Assembly (NCBI GenBank): GCA_001604215.1 | Contig: LVAX01000100.1 | Coordinates: forward strand, 1-64,000 | Source: Clostridiales bacterium Firm_18 | GTDB lineage: Bacteria; Bacillota; Clostridia; Monoglobales; Firm-18 | Length of the DNA stretch: 64,000 nt | Direction: 5' to 3' | Shown: positions 1-10,602 of the stretch, piece by piece | Layout: each line of letters starts with the position of its first letter | How positions within the stretch are numbered: the stretch's first letter is position 1 | Translations under genes and position numbers: made by a program | Notes under the pieces: generated by a model | What the model was told of the DNA's origin: nothing | Databases searched by the model: none | Seen by the model: only the letters and a program-made list of their open reading frames with translations

Positions 1-1524
1 CAGATAGTGATTTGCAACAGCCAATGACAAATCCGCAACCTCACTCTTTATGAAATCAAGCAGTATTCCGTTATCTAATTTTGTAATACAGGAATTCTTT
101 TCTGCCAAATTTATAAAACTACTTTTTACCCACCAATTACTTTTATTAACATAGCTAATACGTCTTTTTCCAAATTCAGCTGTGTCATATTTCAGAATTA
201 ACGACAGCAACTGAGCCTTAAATCGACTGTCCACAATGAATGGCATTTTTTTATCCTTATTAATTAGGTCTTTTGCCATCTCAGAAAATTTATGCGCATC
301 AACAGTGTTTAAATTTCCGTTAACAACTTCCAGGAGTATTCCTGCAGCAAATTGCTGAGTTTTATCCAAACAACACTGGTAGATATAATTACTAATGCTC
401 GGTGGAATTACTCGTGGATAGCGTTGAACATAGTATGCAAACGAATGAATTAGATTCGGGTATTGCTTTACAGCAGAAATTACAAGTTTATTGGATTTTG
501 AGTTTTGAATAACACATTGAAAATAGCGTCTGATAGATGTTAAATCAGCCAGATCTTCTTTCAACAGTTTTCTGATCGAGTCAACAGCTATTTGCGATTT
601 CTTTTCATCATCAAATTCATCCTCAAACAATGGCTTGCTGATGCGTTTTATTTCTTTATTAATATCCGTTATTTCATGGACTGAAATTTTAGATGATTGT
701 GGAAATAAACCTAATTCTTTGCTTTTTTTATCAAGTAAAAACAGAACCCACTTCACCGTATCTTCATTAGCTGCCAGTATTCTTATATCATCTACATATC
801 TGTAGTAGACGAAATCCATTGTCTTTTGTAGTATTTCAATATATGAGTCATATTCTTGTAGTACCGCTTCTGCAACAAGACCTGACGCTTGTGGACCTTG
901 TGGAATACCTGTGCCCAGTTCACGTCCATCTGCTGACTCCCATTTTTCCAAGAGGCTAACAAATGATTTTGCACAATTTTCACTAAATCTGCATTTGTCT
1001 GTTAGTATGCTTTGTAGTAGGTTGTGGTTTATACTATCATAGCAAGCAGTCAAATCGAATGAGGCGATATATTTATTTCCTTTTTCATATGATTTTATAA
1101 TAGCTTTTGTGTAGGCTTTATATGAATCCTGCCACCGCTGATAGAAAAATTCACTCTCGGATTTTGAACACAAATTCCCAAACACGCTCTTTTTATACCG
1201 CTTTGTAATCTGAGGAAGAGATGTTAAGGCATTAGCTAATATATTGGCATACGCTTGATATACAATCTGATCTTCAATAGATAGAAGGGTATACATTCGG
1301 TTAAGCCCATTGGCTTTTGGCATAAACACTCTAATGCTTTGAGTAGGAAGATATCCTGCTTTAATCTTTTTTCTCAACAATTCAATATTTTTCTCGCTTG
1401 CCATGCCGTAAATAGAATATGTATCTCGAAAGAAATTTTTATATGTGCTTTCCGGGTTAGTCAGCAAACGATTATAAGCGAGAGCCAAATTGAATTGTTT
1501 GGCAACATTAGCTATAGTATACAA
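1..1524 (-). CDS. Reverse transcriptase of a candidate DRT-type defence system (partial, C-terminus beyond window)
   Basis: The reverse strand is open without a stop from a TTG at 1524 (SD GGAGGG, 6 nt spacing) to the window edge, giving 508 residues with the end missing. Visible RT motifs are FDLTACYDS (catalytic Asp near 157), GTGIPQGPQ (about 204-212) and YRYVDDI (Asp 245 and 246). About 260 helical residues follow the palm, which is longer than retron RTs. No maturase features or intron RNA are evident. A small membrane-protein gene lies 57 bp upstream on the same strand. RT plus membrane protein recalls DRT type 1, whose RT carries a C-terminal nitrilase domain; that part would lie outside this window, so the subtype is inference. 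Confidence 0.85.
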   Translation of the reverse strand, partial: MYTIANVAKQFNLALAYNRLLTNPESTYKNFFRDTYSIYGMASEKNIELLRKKIKAGYLPTQSIRVFMPKANGLNRMYTLLSIEDQIVYQAYANILANALTSLPQITKRYKKSVFGNLCSKSESEFFYQRWQDSYKAYTKAIIKSYEKGNKYIASFDLTACYDSINHNLLQSILTDKCRFSENCAKSFVSLLEKWESADGRELGTGIPQGPQASGLVAEAVLQEYDSYIEILQKTMDFVYYRYVDDIRILAANEDTVKWVLFLLDKKSKELGLFPQSSKISVHEITDINKEIKRISKPLFEDEFDDEKKSQIAVDSIRKLLKEDLADLTSIRRYFQCVIQNSKSNKLVISAVKQYPNLIHSFAYYVQRYPRVIPPSISNYIYQCCLDKTQQFAAGILLEVVNGNLNTVDAHKFSEMAKDLINKDKKMPFIVDSRFKAQLLSLILKYDTAEFGKRRISYVNKSNWWVKSSFINLAEKNSCITKLDNGILLDFIKSEVADLSLAVANHYL

Positions 1525-1580
1525 ATTTGACCCTCCTAATAATTATCTTAAAAAACATGCAAAAATATGAATTCAATTAC

Positions 1581-2096
1581 TTATAATGCTTTTAAGTTAT
1601 CAAGCAACTTCCCAACAGTACCAACTTTGCGTAAGTATTCTTTTCCTTCACTATCTGAAGCATAAACATATAATTTTGTGCGTCTGTCAAGATTTGAAAA
1701 ACTCTGTACAAGTTCGTTTGTCATAAATTGAACGTCTTTATATTCTGACGGCTCAAGAATTGCTTTACAATCAAAGTCTCGGTTAATGGGGTACATCTTA
1801 TTATATTTTCCATTGGCTTTAATCGCATATCCGATATAAGTCATATATACAGCACGATTTCCGATATTGGTCGCAGAAGCCGCAAATCCCATGACGGCAG
1901 GTGAAGCACACAGTCCGCCACCAATAGCAGCTCCAATAAGCGTTGAAGAACCTAACTTTACCTTCTTTTTATATGGAAGCCTTGCCGTGTGAATAGATAT
2001 AGCAATTGCAATTGTACTGAGTAGTAACCCAACAATTGATAAAATGCCCGTCAAAAAGCCATTGTTTGTATTGCACCAGTCTATTATTTCTTTCAT
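1581..2096 (-). CDS. Small membrane protein, probable partner of the reverse transcriptase
   Basis: This 171-residue protein has an N-terminal membrane segment (about 14-36, GFLTGILSIVGLLLSTIAIA), a Lys-rich stretch, then a second glycine/alanine-rich hydrophobic stretch (about 50-75). The C-terminal half is polar and looks like a small beta-rich domain. It ends 57 bp before the RT start on the same strand, so the two are probably cotranscribed. I do not recognise the family with certainty. Small membrane proteins next to RT genes are known from DRT-type defence loci, where they may act as the membrane effector; that role is inferred from position only. Confidence 0.7.
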   Translation of the reverse strand: MKEIIDWCNTNNGFLTGILSIVGLLLSTIAIAISIHTARLPYKKKVKLGSSTLIGAAIGGGLCASPAVMGFAASATNIGNRAVYMTYIGYAIKANGKYNKMYPINRDFDCKAILEPSEYKDVQFMTNELVQSFSNLDRRTKLYVYASDSEGKEYLRKVGTVGKLLDNLKAL

Positions 2097-2256
2097 CTTT
2101 CCACCTTGATTTTCTTAATATTGCATTTTAAAAGATTAAAATATATGTATATGTTTTATCAAAAACTAAGCCAGCAAATAATTTTTTAGTCATTAGTTAA
2201 TTCTGTGTATTGGTGATATAAATGCCATTTTGAAACTCTTTTCAATAACTGCATTA

Positions 2257-5200
2257 TCATTTCAATGACTCAACCAAAACAGAAACATCTTCTTCATTTA
2301 TTTCATAGATGTCAAAAACCATATTATCTATAAGAATCTTATCTTCAGCTTTAGGATTATCAATCATCCTTAATGTAATCTCACTAAGTTTCTTTTGTTG
2401 TTCTTCTGTGCCGATTACTATCGGTAATTGCTTTATCTGTGGCGCACCAACACGATAGAAACCACCTGCTAGTGATAATGAGTTGAAATAGTTTTGATAA
2501 AACAAAGTCATAAGTTTACTATTTAACAATCCAGTTAAGTATATTATATCAACCTTTGTATCTAAAACAACTGTAGTAGATTTTCCAGCTAAAGTTTTTC
2601 CAGAATCATAATAGCACTCCAATTCTTTTGTCATACCACCAATTATTATTTTTTCTTTTGAAGCATCATCAAATCTACGTGGATATAATTCATTGAGTGC
2701 TTTTTTATTTACAACAGGTTGATAATATCCTTGCTTGATATACTGTGTCTTTGCAGTTTCCCATAAGCTTATATACGGATCAATTGTTCCAGTATTTATA
2801 AACTTAAAATGAATTTGTTCATCATATTCTTCAGAATCAGTTAAAATGTTTTTTATTTCATATGCCTCAGAAACAGTTGCAGCTCCTTTTACTTCTGAAA
2901 GTTCACATAAAGGAGTGCTCTTATCAATAATTTCTTTAATTAATGAATGAACACGTGAGTTTTTGGCGAAGAAACTGTCCCATTTATCGGTAACAAAAAT
3001 ATTATTGTTTTCGATTTCATTATACCATCCGATGTCATTTAAATTATCCATTACTGCCATTTTTACTTTTTCACAATTCTTTGATTTATCAGCAAGAAAT
3101 GTAATCGGATAAACGGCAGCTTCTTTAAACACACGAACACTAGAATAATCCCTAATTTCTTTGATAGAATACTCTGACATCATCTTTCTACAAGCTTTTG
3201 CATAATCAGCAGCTATAATTTTATTTGGAATAATATAAGACACAGAACCTATCTCTGTTGAAAGTTTGTAACCGAGTTCAACAAAAGGAATAAATAAATC
3301 CCAATTTCCTTTACAAGATACAAACTTTTGAGCATAAATGGTTCTTTGTTCCGGCATATATTTTGTCATTGTTTCTGAATCAACATAAGGTGGGTTTCCT
3401 ATAACAATATCAAAACCGCCATTATCTCGGAAAACCTTTGCAAAATCAAGCTGCCATAGAATAAAAGGTTTAGAATTTTGCTTTGTTGCTGCTTTATATT
3501 CTTCTTTAATCTCATCAGAACATATATTTAACTGCTCAGCTATTATCATATCTTTTAAAGATTGGATTTGCTTGTTTAATTCTATTTTTTTATTCGGCTC
3601 ATCACATACAAAAAGCTTGTCTTGAACATCAAGCAATTGTTTCAGTATAGCCTCAAAAGTATCAAGCCCCATTTCTATTTGTGAGTTTGCGGTTGAATTA
3701 TGTATAATGTCGCTTCCTTTTATTAATTTAATGCCCTTGAATTCATCAATCAAACTGTTACCACAAAGAATATTACATTCCAGATTAGGCAATGGCAATG
3801 GGTTTGTATGTCCTTCAAGTTCATTTGCTGCATCAGGCGTTATTTCATCTTCGATAACTAATGACAGCCAAAGGCGAAGCTGCGTAATATCAACAGCCGA
3901 CGGTTCAATATCAACTGCAAAAATAGAATTCCTGATGGCATTAAATTTAAGTGCATAAGGAGAGCGCTCATTTCTATAAAGAAATCTCTTGTTACTTGCA
4001 TTCATTCCGATAGTGATATAAGCCGTTATATTTTCTCTTGCACGAACAATTTCATTAACCATACCAAGAGGAAACGCTCCCGAACCGACAGCCGGATCTG
4101 CAATGCGCACAGAAGCAAGGGCATCATCAATGTCCTTTAATCTGTTAACTACTATTGTGCCTTCTTCGTTAATTTTAAATATCTCATCAGAGATAAGCAT
4201 TCCACCGTTTCCTTCACGCTTTGATTTCACGGTATCTTCGTCTTTCATAAAGTCACCGTAAAGTATAAAATCACGGAGCGCATTTTCGGAAATGTCCGTT
4301 TTTCTAACAAGATAGTTAATAAGGCTTTCCTGACACATATAGTGAACGATTTCACGAGGTGTATAGAAGGCTCCTTTTGACTTTCTATCCTTAACTTCAA
4401 GAAGATTTTCAAAAATCTTACCGAGCATTTCGGGGTCGATAGCAACTTCTCGCTCCATAGGCTCATCTTCACTCATTGTGAAGTTATAGCGATCAAATAC
4501 ATCTAATATACCATCAGCATTTCTGTCATTTTTATCTTTTTTGTTTGAGAAAATCTCATCAGGAATATCAAAGAAATTCGACTTCCAGTCATAACCATCC
4601 AACGGTTCAAAAAGGCCGCCGGAAAGAAATGGTATTCTTGCATGGAGTGCCGGACAGTAGCTCATTGCACCACGATTTTTATTTAAAGTGTCATAGAAAA
4701 GTGGTTCAAGATAGTTTTCAAAAAAGTGTCCCTTATGAGTCTTAGAAAACTCAAATATAGTTCTTAGAAACTTCTTAGAACCATCACCCCAAGTTTTCTT
4801 TCTTACCATATGGTTTGCAATAACTTCCTCATCATCATCGGAAATCATGTCAAGGATTTTTGAATTAAACCTATATGTACCGTCTGACTGTTGGAGATAA
4901 AGCTTTGGTAGGTACTCTTTAATTATTCGACCTTGTGCTCCACCAACATAATAAATGTTTTTATATTCCTTTTCAGTTATTATAGGAGCCCATACATTAA
5001 CGCCGAGCCAACCCTTTTTCTGTAAAAAGTAGAGGAATACGATCTGTCCCATAAGCTTTTTTGCATACTGTTCGGACGTGAAACCACATCTTTTTGATTC
5101 TTCAATAAAATCTTCGTTACTATCTAAATATTCCTGAAGCTGATAAAACTTTTCGCAATAAAGGTCAAAGAATTCCTTTGTAACCTTTTCAACACTAAAT

Positions 5201-5745
5201 GCTTCTTCAAGCTCGTCCAAAGAAGGATTTGAGTTTTGGTCAATGATGAATTGTCTGAATCTGTCTATTGCAGTATGACAAGGCTCATCCTTGCCAACCA
5301 AGAATGAATAACGTTTTGCAGGTGTTATATTTTCAGTTGTTTTGAGCTTACCTTTTTCAATTTTCATTTCGTAGTCAAGTCGGACAAATGACAAACGCCA
5401 TTTGGGTTCGCCTTCGGTATAAAAGGCAACTATGGCTGCATCACACTTACCGCTTTCAATTAACTTTTTTGCATAGCTACGCTGAGTGCTTCTTGAGCTT
5501 TCAACATAGTTTTCTTTTATAAGCTGAACTGCAAATATTGATATTTTATTATTTTCCGGTGTTGTATAATTACCAATATGACTACTCCCAACTATATGTG
5601 ATGAAAAATTTGAAAACTCTTTTCTGAAATTATTAGGTGCAACAATAGTCATTGAGTCAAATATTTCTTGCATAAGCTCAACAAAATTTGAAGTAGTGTA
5701 TTCTGATGTAAGTATGGATTCGATTTTATTTACAATCGTACTCAT
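2257..5745 (-). CDS. Eco57I-type N6-adenine DNA methyltransferase / restriction-modification protein
   Basis: The protein has 1162 residues. It shows GAFYTP (about 458-463), the AdoMet motif ADPAVGSGAF (about 549-558) and the catalytic amino-methylase motif NPPY (about 784-787), followed by a long C-terminal region that fits a TaqI-like target-recognition domain (PQIKQLPI near 1115). The first 450 residues are of the type seen in type IIG-like enzymes; I could not identify a clear PD-(D/E)xK centre. Its ATG overlaps the stop of the upstream PLD-helicase gene by one base (TAATG), so the two are translationally coupled and probably form one restriction/defence unit. Spurious short ORFs on both strands inside it are ignored. 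Confidence 0.88.
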   Translation of the reverse strand: MSTIVNKIESILTSEYTTSNFVELMQEIFDSMTIVAPNNFRKEFSNFSSHIVGSSHIGNYTTPENNKISIFAVQLIKENYVESSRSTQRSYAKKLIESGKCDAAIVAFYTEGEPKWRLSFVRLDYEMKIEKGKLKTTENITPAKRYSFLVGKDEPCHTAIDRFRQFIIDQNSNPSLDELEEAFSVEKVTKEFFDLYCEKFYQLQEYLDSNEDFIEESKRCGFTSEQYAKKLMGQIVFLYFLQKKGWLGVNVWAPIITEKEYKNIYYVGGAQGRIIKEYLPKLYLQQSDGTYRFNSKILDMISDDDEEVIANHMVRKKTWGDGSKKFLRTIFEFSKTHKGHFFENYLEPLFYDTLNKNRGAMSYCPALHARIPFLSGGLFEPLDGYDWKSNFFDIPDEIFSNKKDKNDRNADGILDVFDRYNFTMSEDEPMEREVAIDPEMLGKIFENLLEVKDRKSKGAFYTPREIVHYMCQESLINYLVRKTDISENALRDFILYGDFMKDEDTVKSKREGNGGMLISDEIFKINEEGTIVVNRLKDIDDALASVRIADPAVGSGAFPLGMVNEIVRARENITAYITIGMNASNKRFLYRNERSPYALKFNAIRNSIFAVDIEPSAVDITQLRLWLSLVIEDEITPDAANELEGHTNPLPLPNLECNILCGNSLIDEFKGIKLIKGSDIIHNSTANSQIEMGLDTFEAILKQLLDVQDKLFVCDEPNKKIELNKQIQSLKDMIIAEQLNICSDEIKEEYKAATKQNSKPFILWQLDFAKVFRDNGGFDIVIGNPPYVDSETMTKYMPEQRTIYAQKFVSCKGNWDLFIPFVELGYKLSTEIGSVSYIIPNKIIAADYAKACRKMMSEYSIKEIRDYSSVRVFKEAAVYPITFLADKSKNCEKVKMAVMDNLNDIGWYNEIENNNIFVTDKWDSFFAKNSRVHSLIKEIIDKSTPLCELSEVKGAATVSEAYEIKNILTDSEEYDEQIHFKFINTGTIDPYISLWETAKTQYIKQGYYQPVVNKKALNELYPRRFDDASKEKIIIGGMTKELECYYDSGKTLAGKSTTVVLDTKVDIIYLTGLLNSKLMTLFYQNYFNSLSLAGGFYRVGAPQIKQLPIVIGTEEQQKKLSEITLRMIDNPKAEDKILIDNMVFDIYEINEEDVSVLVESLK

Positions 5746-8700
5746 TATTTGCCTCCTTTAAGATAGCAGGACAAGATAATTTCCTTTTTACCTTCAACAA
5801 TTGATTTCTTTTCTTTTGTTTCTTCAAGATATGTTTCAGGCACTATACGAACAATCTCATAATACAATGCAAGAATATCCGAAGCAAGATTTGAAGCCTT
5901 AACAATATCTTTTGAAACCTTTGACGGAATTTCACCATTTTCCCATCTGCGAATAAGAATCTCAAGAATATTTTCTTGATCATCGGTTAATTGATCTGTT
6001 GCAATTATTGCCTTTAATGTTTTAATAACTTTTGCATCGTTGCCTGTAACCATTGGTTTTTCAATAGTGATTTCCTCATCTTCAACAAGCATATTATCAA
6101 AAGCCTTACTATTATCTTTTAAATGGTCATAATATTTAGCGCCGACGCTTACCTTAGGTGTATTGGGGTCAGCCTCAATAAGCTTAATTGCTTCCATAAA
6201 GGTCATCTGTGAGGTTCCGTTATCGTCTGTCTTAAAGAATGATTTTAACGCACCTTTACGAATAAATGTAACTGTTGAATCATTTTTTTTCGTTTTATCT
6301 TCTTTTGCTGATTTTGCCTTTTTAGGTAATCTTTTAATCTGCGAAAACAGTTTGGCATCGTCATCTTTAATTTTTCTGATTAATGCAAGATAGGCAAGCT
6401 CGGGATTTGTACTTTCTTCATCTTCGCCATCCATATCCTTATTCAAATCACTAAACAATTTTTGAGCGGAAACTTCTTCATCATCAGACAAGTATTTAAA
6501 ATCTTCACCAAGCGTATCGTGGAATGATTGAAGTTTTTCAAGGATTCTATCTTCCAAAGGCATATGTTTTGCACTCTGTGCTGTTGGAAAGAAGTTAAAC
6601 ACATAAATTCTGTCGAATTCTGTACCTACACGATTGATACGACCTACACGCTGCATAATTCTTGTCGGATTCCAAGGCAAGTCGTAGTTCACAAGCACAT
6701 TTGCTCTATGTAAGTTGATACCCTCCGCAAGAACATCTGTTGTGATAAGTAAGTCATATTTATCATTTTCTTTTGATTTGTTTTTGGGATTAAAGCTATC
6801 TTCAATTTCAACCTTTAATGCCTGAGTGCTTTGTCCGCTGAAACATACAACCCTATTTCCATAAATATCTGTGAGATTCTCATGCAAATATTCAGCAGTT
6901 TCAGTCGATTCCGTAAAAACAATGATTTTATGTCCGTACATATACTTATTGCTCTGAAGTTCATGCTTGAACATAGCAAGTTTAGGATCAACCTCAATCA
7001 TACTCCAAAGGTCCCGTAGATATTTGAGTTCTGCAAGATCACTTTCCAAATCCTTTAAGAGTTTGGGTTGAAAATCAGATGTTTCAAATGACATTACATC
7101 TTCTTGTTCAATAAAGTAAAGGAGTTTATTGATATTTCCGTCATCAAGTAAATCATATACATTTACTTTCTTGCTGATATAAACCTTACCGGATTTAACC
7201 ATTTCAATGAACTTTTCATATGATTCAATAAACCTACCAAGAGTTTTTGAGAAAGCAAAGAAGCTACTCTCCAAACGCTTGATTAGGATGCCTTTCATAA
7301 ATCCACCCATATTACGCTGAGCCGTTAATTGTTTAGCATATTTTACTTGATCTTTAAGATAAAGCAAAGGAGTATAACGGGAATATTTGAAATTTTTAAT
7401 TGTTAAAATTGTTTCTCTGAATGCTTCATCTGTTTTTTCATCAAATTCATAGATAATCTTTTCAGGGCTTCCGGCAGATGGAAAATGTAATCCTTGCTTT
7501 TTCAGATCATCTTCATAATACTTTTGGACTTCACCACGAGTTCGGCGAATCATAACTTCTCTGATAAGTCTATCTCTGATAGCCTCAGAATTTTCTCTCA
7601 TTTGTGCACGATATTCCGCAGAACCTTTTTCTTTTTTTGCAAGTTTTGACTTTAAACCTCTGAAAAAGCCTTCAATGTTTTTAATACCATTGATGGTTCC
7701 GCTTTGCTTTGATTGAAAAAGGTAAATCTGATTTTCAATATCGCTTGTATAGTTATTTATAGGTGTAGCAGAAATAAGCACAACCTTTTTTCCACGACAG
7801 ATTTGATGTAATTGTGTAAAGCTTTCTGTTCCACTGTTTCTAAACCTATGAGCCTCATCAATAAAAATATAGCTGTATTTGTCTGTACCTTTTTCAATAA
7901 TCCTATCAAGTTTACCTAATGACTCTACATCACATCTTGATACATCAAATTCTTGAAGAACGCTCTTCCAATAATCAACAAGTACTGGTGGGCAAATAAA
8001 TAATTTATATGTATCCCGTTTGAATGAATTTGCGAGCATTGCACAGATATATGTTTTTCCCAATCCGACAACGTCAGAAATAAATACACCATTATAAGCA
8101 TCTAGTTTTTTGCGTGCTTGGGTAACGGCATCAATTTGATATTGAAGTCGCATATATCCATCAGGAAGAAGAGTTTCAAAATTTTCTTTATCCGCATTTA
8201 TCTCTTCCTTAAAAAATTCATATATTGTTTTTAAGTATAATTGATACGGAGTAATATCATCTTTTAACCAAGTGTATTCTTCGACTGCTTCAATATATGT
8301 ATCTTTTATATCTACACTCTTTTCCCAAAGATATTCAAATTTATTGAGAGCAAATTCTACATCAGCCGCATCTTTTAATTCAACATTAAATTCAAGATTA
8401 TTCATCAAGCCGGCTTTAGAAAAATTACTTGAACCTGTAATTACGCTACCATACATATCCGGAACTTTTTCAGGATTTTTACGCATAATATAAACTTTTG
8501 CGTGAATGGGAGCTTCTGTGTACATTCTCATTTGTAATTTTCCAGTTTTCAGCCAATCAATAAAAATACGTACACCTTTTTCAATATCTAAAGATGAGTC
8601 AACCTGTTCAAATTCAGACTTGATTTCATTTGTAATAATTGTTTTTCCATCATTTGAAGAAATTCCTAGAATCATCTCCTCTTCTTTTACTTGGTCAATT

Positions 8701-8915
8701 ATTTTAACGGTATAATTGTCTACATTAAGACCTACAAGAACTCTTATTTTCTCAACATCTTCTAACGCTTCATAAAGTTTAAAAAAGCCGCTTGAACGAA
8801 AATAACCAACAAGCACATCAAAAAATTGAGTATTGCTCTTTAGTATTTTGGCAAAGCGAGTATATAAATCTCGTTCGGGTTCGTTTGTAAAGAATTTGAG
8901 ATCATTTTGGATCAT
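5745..8915 (-). CDS. PLD-nuclease/SNF2-type helicase fusion, defence-associated
   Basis: The protein has 1056 residues. An N-terminal phospholipase D-like domain shows HAK (His138, Lys140) followed by GSSNFSKAG (about 161-169), the HKD-type signature. A superfamily 2 helicase follows with Walker A VGLGKT (about 283-288), DEAH (353-356), SATP (382-385) and a motif VI of the QRVGRINRVG type. This arrangement suggests an ATP-driven translocase with its own nuclease. The stop codon overlaps the start of the methyltransferase gene, so modification and cleavage functions are likely made together. A TATAAT-like -10 lies upstream at about 8948-8953. The system resembles helicase-methylase defence modules such as DISARM in content, but it is a simpler two-gene unit and I cannot assign a name. 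Confidence 0.88.
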   Translation of the reverse strand: MIQNDLKFFTNEPERDLYTRFAKILKSNTQFFDVLVGYFRSSGFFKLYEALEDVEKIRVLVGLNVDNYTVKIIDQVKEEEMILGISSNDGKTIITNEIKSEFEQVDSSLDIEKGVRIFIDWLKTGKLQMRMYTEAPIHAKVYIMRKNPEKVPDMYGSVITGSSNFSKAGLMNNLEFNVELKDAADVEFALNKFEYLWEKSVDIKDTYIEAVEEYTWLKDDITPYQLYLKTIYEFFKEEINADKENFETLLPDGYMRLQYQIDAVTQARKKLDAYNGVFISDVVGLGKTYICAMLANSFKRDTYKLFICPPVLVDYWKSVLQEFDVSRCDVESLGKLDRIIEKGTDKYSYIFIDEAHRFRNSGTESFTQLHQICRGKKVVLISATPINNYTSDIENQIYLFQSKQSGTINGIKNIEGFFRGLKSKLAKKEKGSAEYRAQMRENSEAIRDRLIREVMIRRTRGEVQKYYEDDLKKQGLHFPSAGSPEKIIYEFDEKTDEAFRETILTIKNFKYSRYTPLLYLKDQVKYAKQLTAQRNMGGFMKGILIKRLESSFFAFSKTLGRFIESYEKFIEMVKSGKVYISKKVNVYDLLDDGNINKLLYFIEQEDVMSFETSDFQPKLLKDLESDLAELKYLRDLWSMIEVDPKLAMFKHELQSNKYMYGHKIIVFTESTETAEYLHENLTDIYGNRVVCFSGQSTQALKVEIEDSFNPKNKSKENDKYDLLITTDVLAEGINLHRANVLVNYDLPWNPTRIMQRVGRINRVGTEFDRIYVFNFFPTAQSAKHMPLEDRILEKLQSFHDTLGEDFKYLSDDEEVSAQKLFSDLNKDMDGEDEESTNPELAYLALIRKIKDDDAKLFSQIKRLPKKAKSAKEDKTKKNDSTVTFIRKGALKSFFKTDDNGTSQMTFMEAIKLIEADPNTPKVSVGAKYYDHLKDNSKAFDNMLVEDEEITIEKPMVTGNDAKVIKTLKAIIATDQLTDDQENILEILIRRWENGEIPSKVSKDIVKASNLASDILALYYEIVRIVPETYLEETKEKKSIVEGKKEIILSCYLKGGK

Positions 8916-9030
8916 ATTGATTACTCCTATCTATAACTACTTATTATTATAAAATGGTAAAATAAACATACTTACATTCCACTTATACATGACATTTCTC
9001 CATATGTGATTTTCAAATATTTAAGCGCCA

Positions 9031-10422
9031 TCATTGCATAACTAAATCACCATAAACAACCAAACTAACATTGCCCATTTCCTTTGCTTTATCAATACAA
9101 CCTTTTGTAAAGCCTGACTTTGCGAAAATATAATAATATTTTGTTTTATAAGGGAACAAATTACTGCGTTTTACAAGGGTTTCCAAAACGCCGAGGTCGA
9201 CCTTTTCGTTTGTCCATTTACATTCTGCGAATAGGGCAGTGTTTTTATCCTGTTCGCCCATAATATCAATCTCGGCTTGGCTTTTCTCTTTGGGATCGTT
9301 GCCCCACCAACGACCGAGAGATTTAAACTCTACCAGACAGTTGCCTGAAAGAAGTTGTTTCCAAAGATATTGCTTACAGATTTCTTCAAAAACCTTTCCC
9401 ATATAGTCTGAAAGCTGAGGTTCAATGCGTTTATAAACCAAATCGGCAGCACCTCGTGCAATGATTGAAGTATTATCAAGTACAAAGCGATACCAAAAAC
9501 GGAACATATTGTCCTCAATAGAATAGATTGATTTTCTGGAAGCCTTTTCGCCGTAAGGTGTTTCCTTTTGCACGATTCCAAGATTTATAAGGTTTTTAAT
9601 ATAGTTCGTGCAAACATTTGTATCTTCTCCGACTTTACTTGAAATCTCAGACATTCTTGACGAACCCGTAGCAATAGCCGTAATGATAGCTGTGTAGATT
9701 GCGGGCTCACGAACTTCCTGCTTTAAAAGGTTAGTCGGTTCCTCATAAAGAAACGACATAGGATTAAGGTATGTGTTTTTAATATTATCCTCTATGCTTA
9801 ACTTATCGCTCATCTGTAAAAGGTACTGCGGTGTGCCTCCTGCAACACCATAAATAATCGCTTTGTCTTCGTCAGACAAGTTTTTGAAATAGGCACAGGT
9901 TTCTTCAAAGTCAAACGGTAATAACTTAATTTGAGCCGTTCTTCTGCCGTAAAGAGGTGCTTTATACGCAAGCACATGGTCTTCCATATAGGACATAGAA
10001 GAACCGCAGAGAATAAGCATCAGTTTTGATGTGTCTTTATATTTGTCTATCAAGAGCTGTAATGTGGATGCAAGACTTTTTGATGAACGAGCCACATATG
10101 GATATTCGTCAATCGCAAGGATGATTCTTTCTTTTTCCGCAAGTTTAAACACATATTCAAGTGCGGCTTGGAAGGAAAGAAAAGAGCTTTCTGTTTCAAA
10201 ACCGCTTGCAAACTCCATAATGCTTTTTGAAAAGTTTTCAAGATTCTGCTTTGCGTTACTTTCAACACCCATAAAATATATGGCTCTTTTATCCCCAATA
10301 AACTGATTTATAAGCGCAGTTTTACCAACACGCCTTCTGCCATAGATAACCGCAAATTCAAATTTATTCGATTTATATAGATTGTCAAGAGTATTAAGCT
10401 CACGCTCTCTGCCTATAAACAT
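9031..10422 (-). CDS. AAA ATPase of the DUF234 / DEXX-box family
   Basis: The protein has 463 residues. It opens with the family-typical MFIGRERELNTL, then Walker A GRRRVGKT (about 28-35) and Walker B-like ILAIDEYPYV (about 101-110). The C-terminus has EIDIMGEQD then ECKWTNEKVD, a PD-(D/E)xK-like arrangement seen in DUF234 proteins. Such ATPases are frequent in accessory regions of Clostridia and archaea; function is unknown, though a nuclease or toxin-like role is often supposed. It is a single gene on the minus strand between the helicase pair and the TnpV pair, with AT-rich flanks of 115 and 180 bp. Confidence 0.82.
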   Translation of the reverse strand: MFIGRERELNTLDNLYKSNKFEFAVIYGRRRVGKTALINQFIGDKRAIYFMGVESNAKQNLENFSKSIMEFASGFETESSFLSFQAALEYVFKLAEKERIILAIDEYPYVARSSKSLASTLQLLIDKYKDTSKLMLILCGSSMSYMEDHVLAYKAPLYGRRTAQIKLLPFDFEETCAYFKNLSDEDKAIIYGVAGGTPQYLLQMSDKLSIEDNIKNTYLNPMSFLYEEPTNLLKQEVREPAIYTAIITAIATGSSRMSEISSKVGEDTNVCTNYIKNLINLGIVQKETPYGEKASRKSIYSIEDNMFRFWYRFVLDNTSIIARGAADLVYKRIEPQLSDYMGKVFEEICKQYLWKQLLSGNCLVEFKSLGRWWGNDPKEKSQAEIDIMGEQDKNTALFAECKWTNEKVDLGVLETLVKRSNLFPYKTKYYYIFAKSGFTKGCIDKAKEMGNVSLVVYGDLVMQ

Positions 10423-10602
10423 TTACACTACCTCCATTTTAGGTTGTTTACATTATAGCATATAAAAACATATTAGTCAAGCATAAATGAGTAATTTATC
10501 CTTGACTAATCTAAATATTATTTATTTGGCTTCCAGAATTAACTTTATTGCTATTATAAATAAGCTGTTATCTATGAGCGGAATATCACAATAGAATCCT
10601 CC

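Noticed and set aside
1..1524. Retron or group II intron RT
   Set aside because: The C-terminal extension is too long for a retron, and no maturase domain, intron domain V or msr-msd structure was seen nearby.
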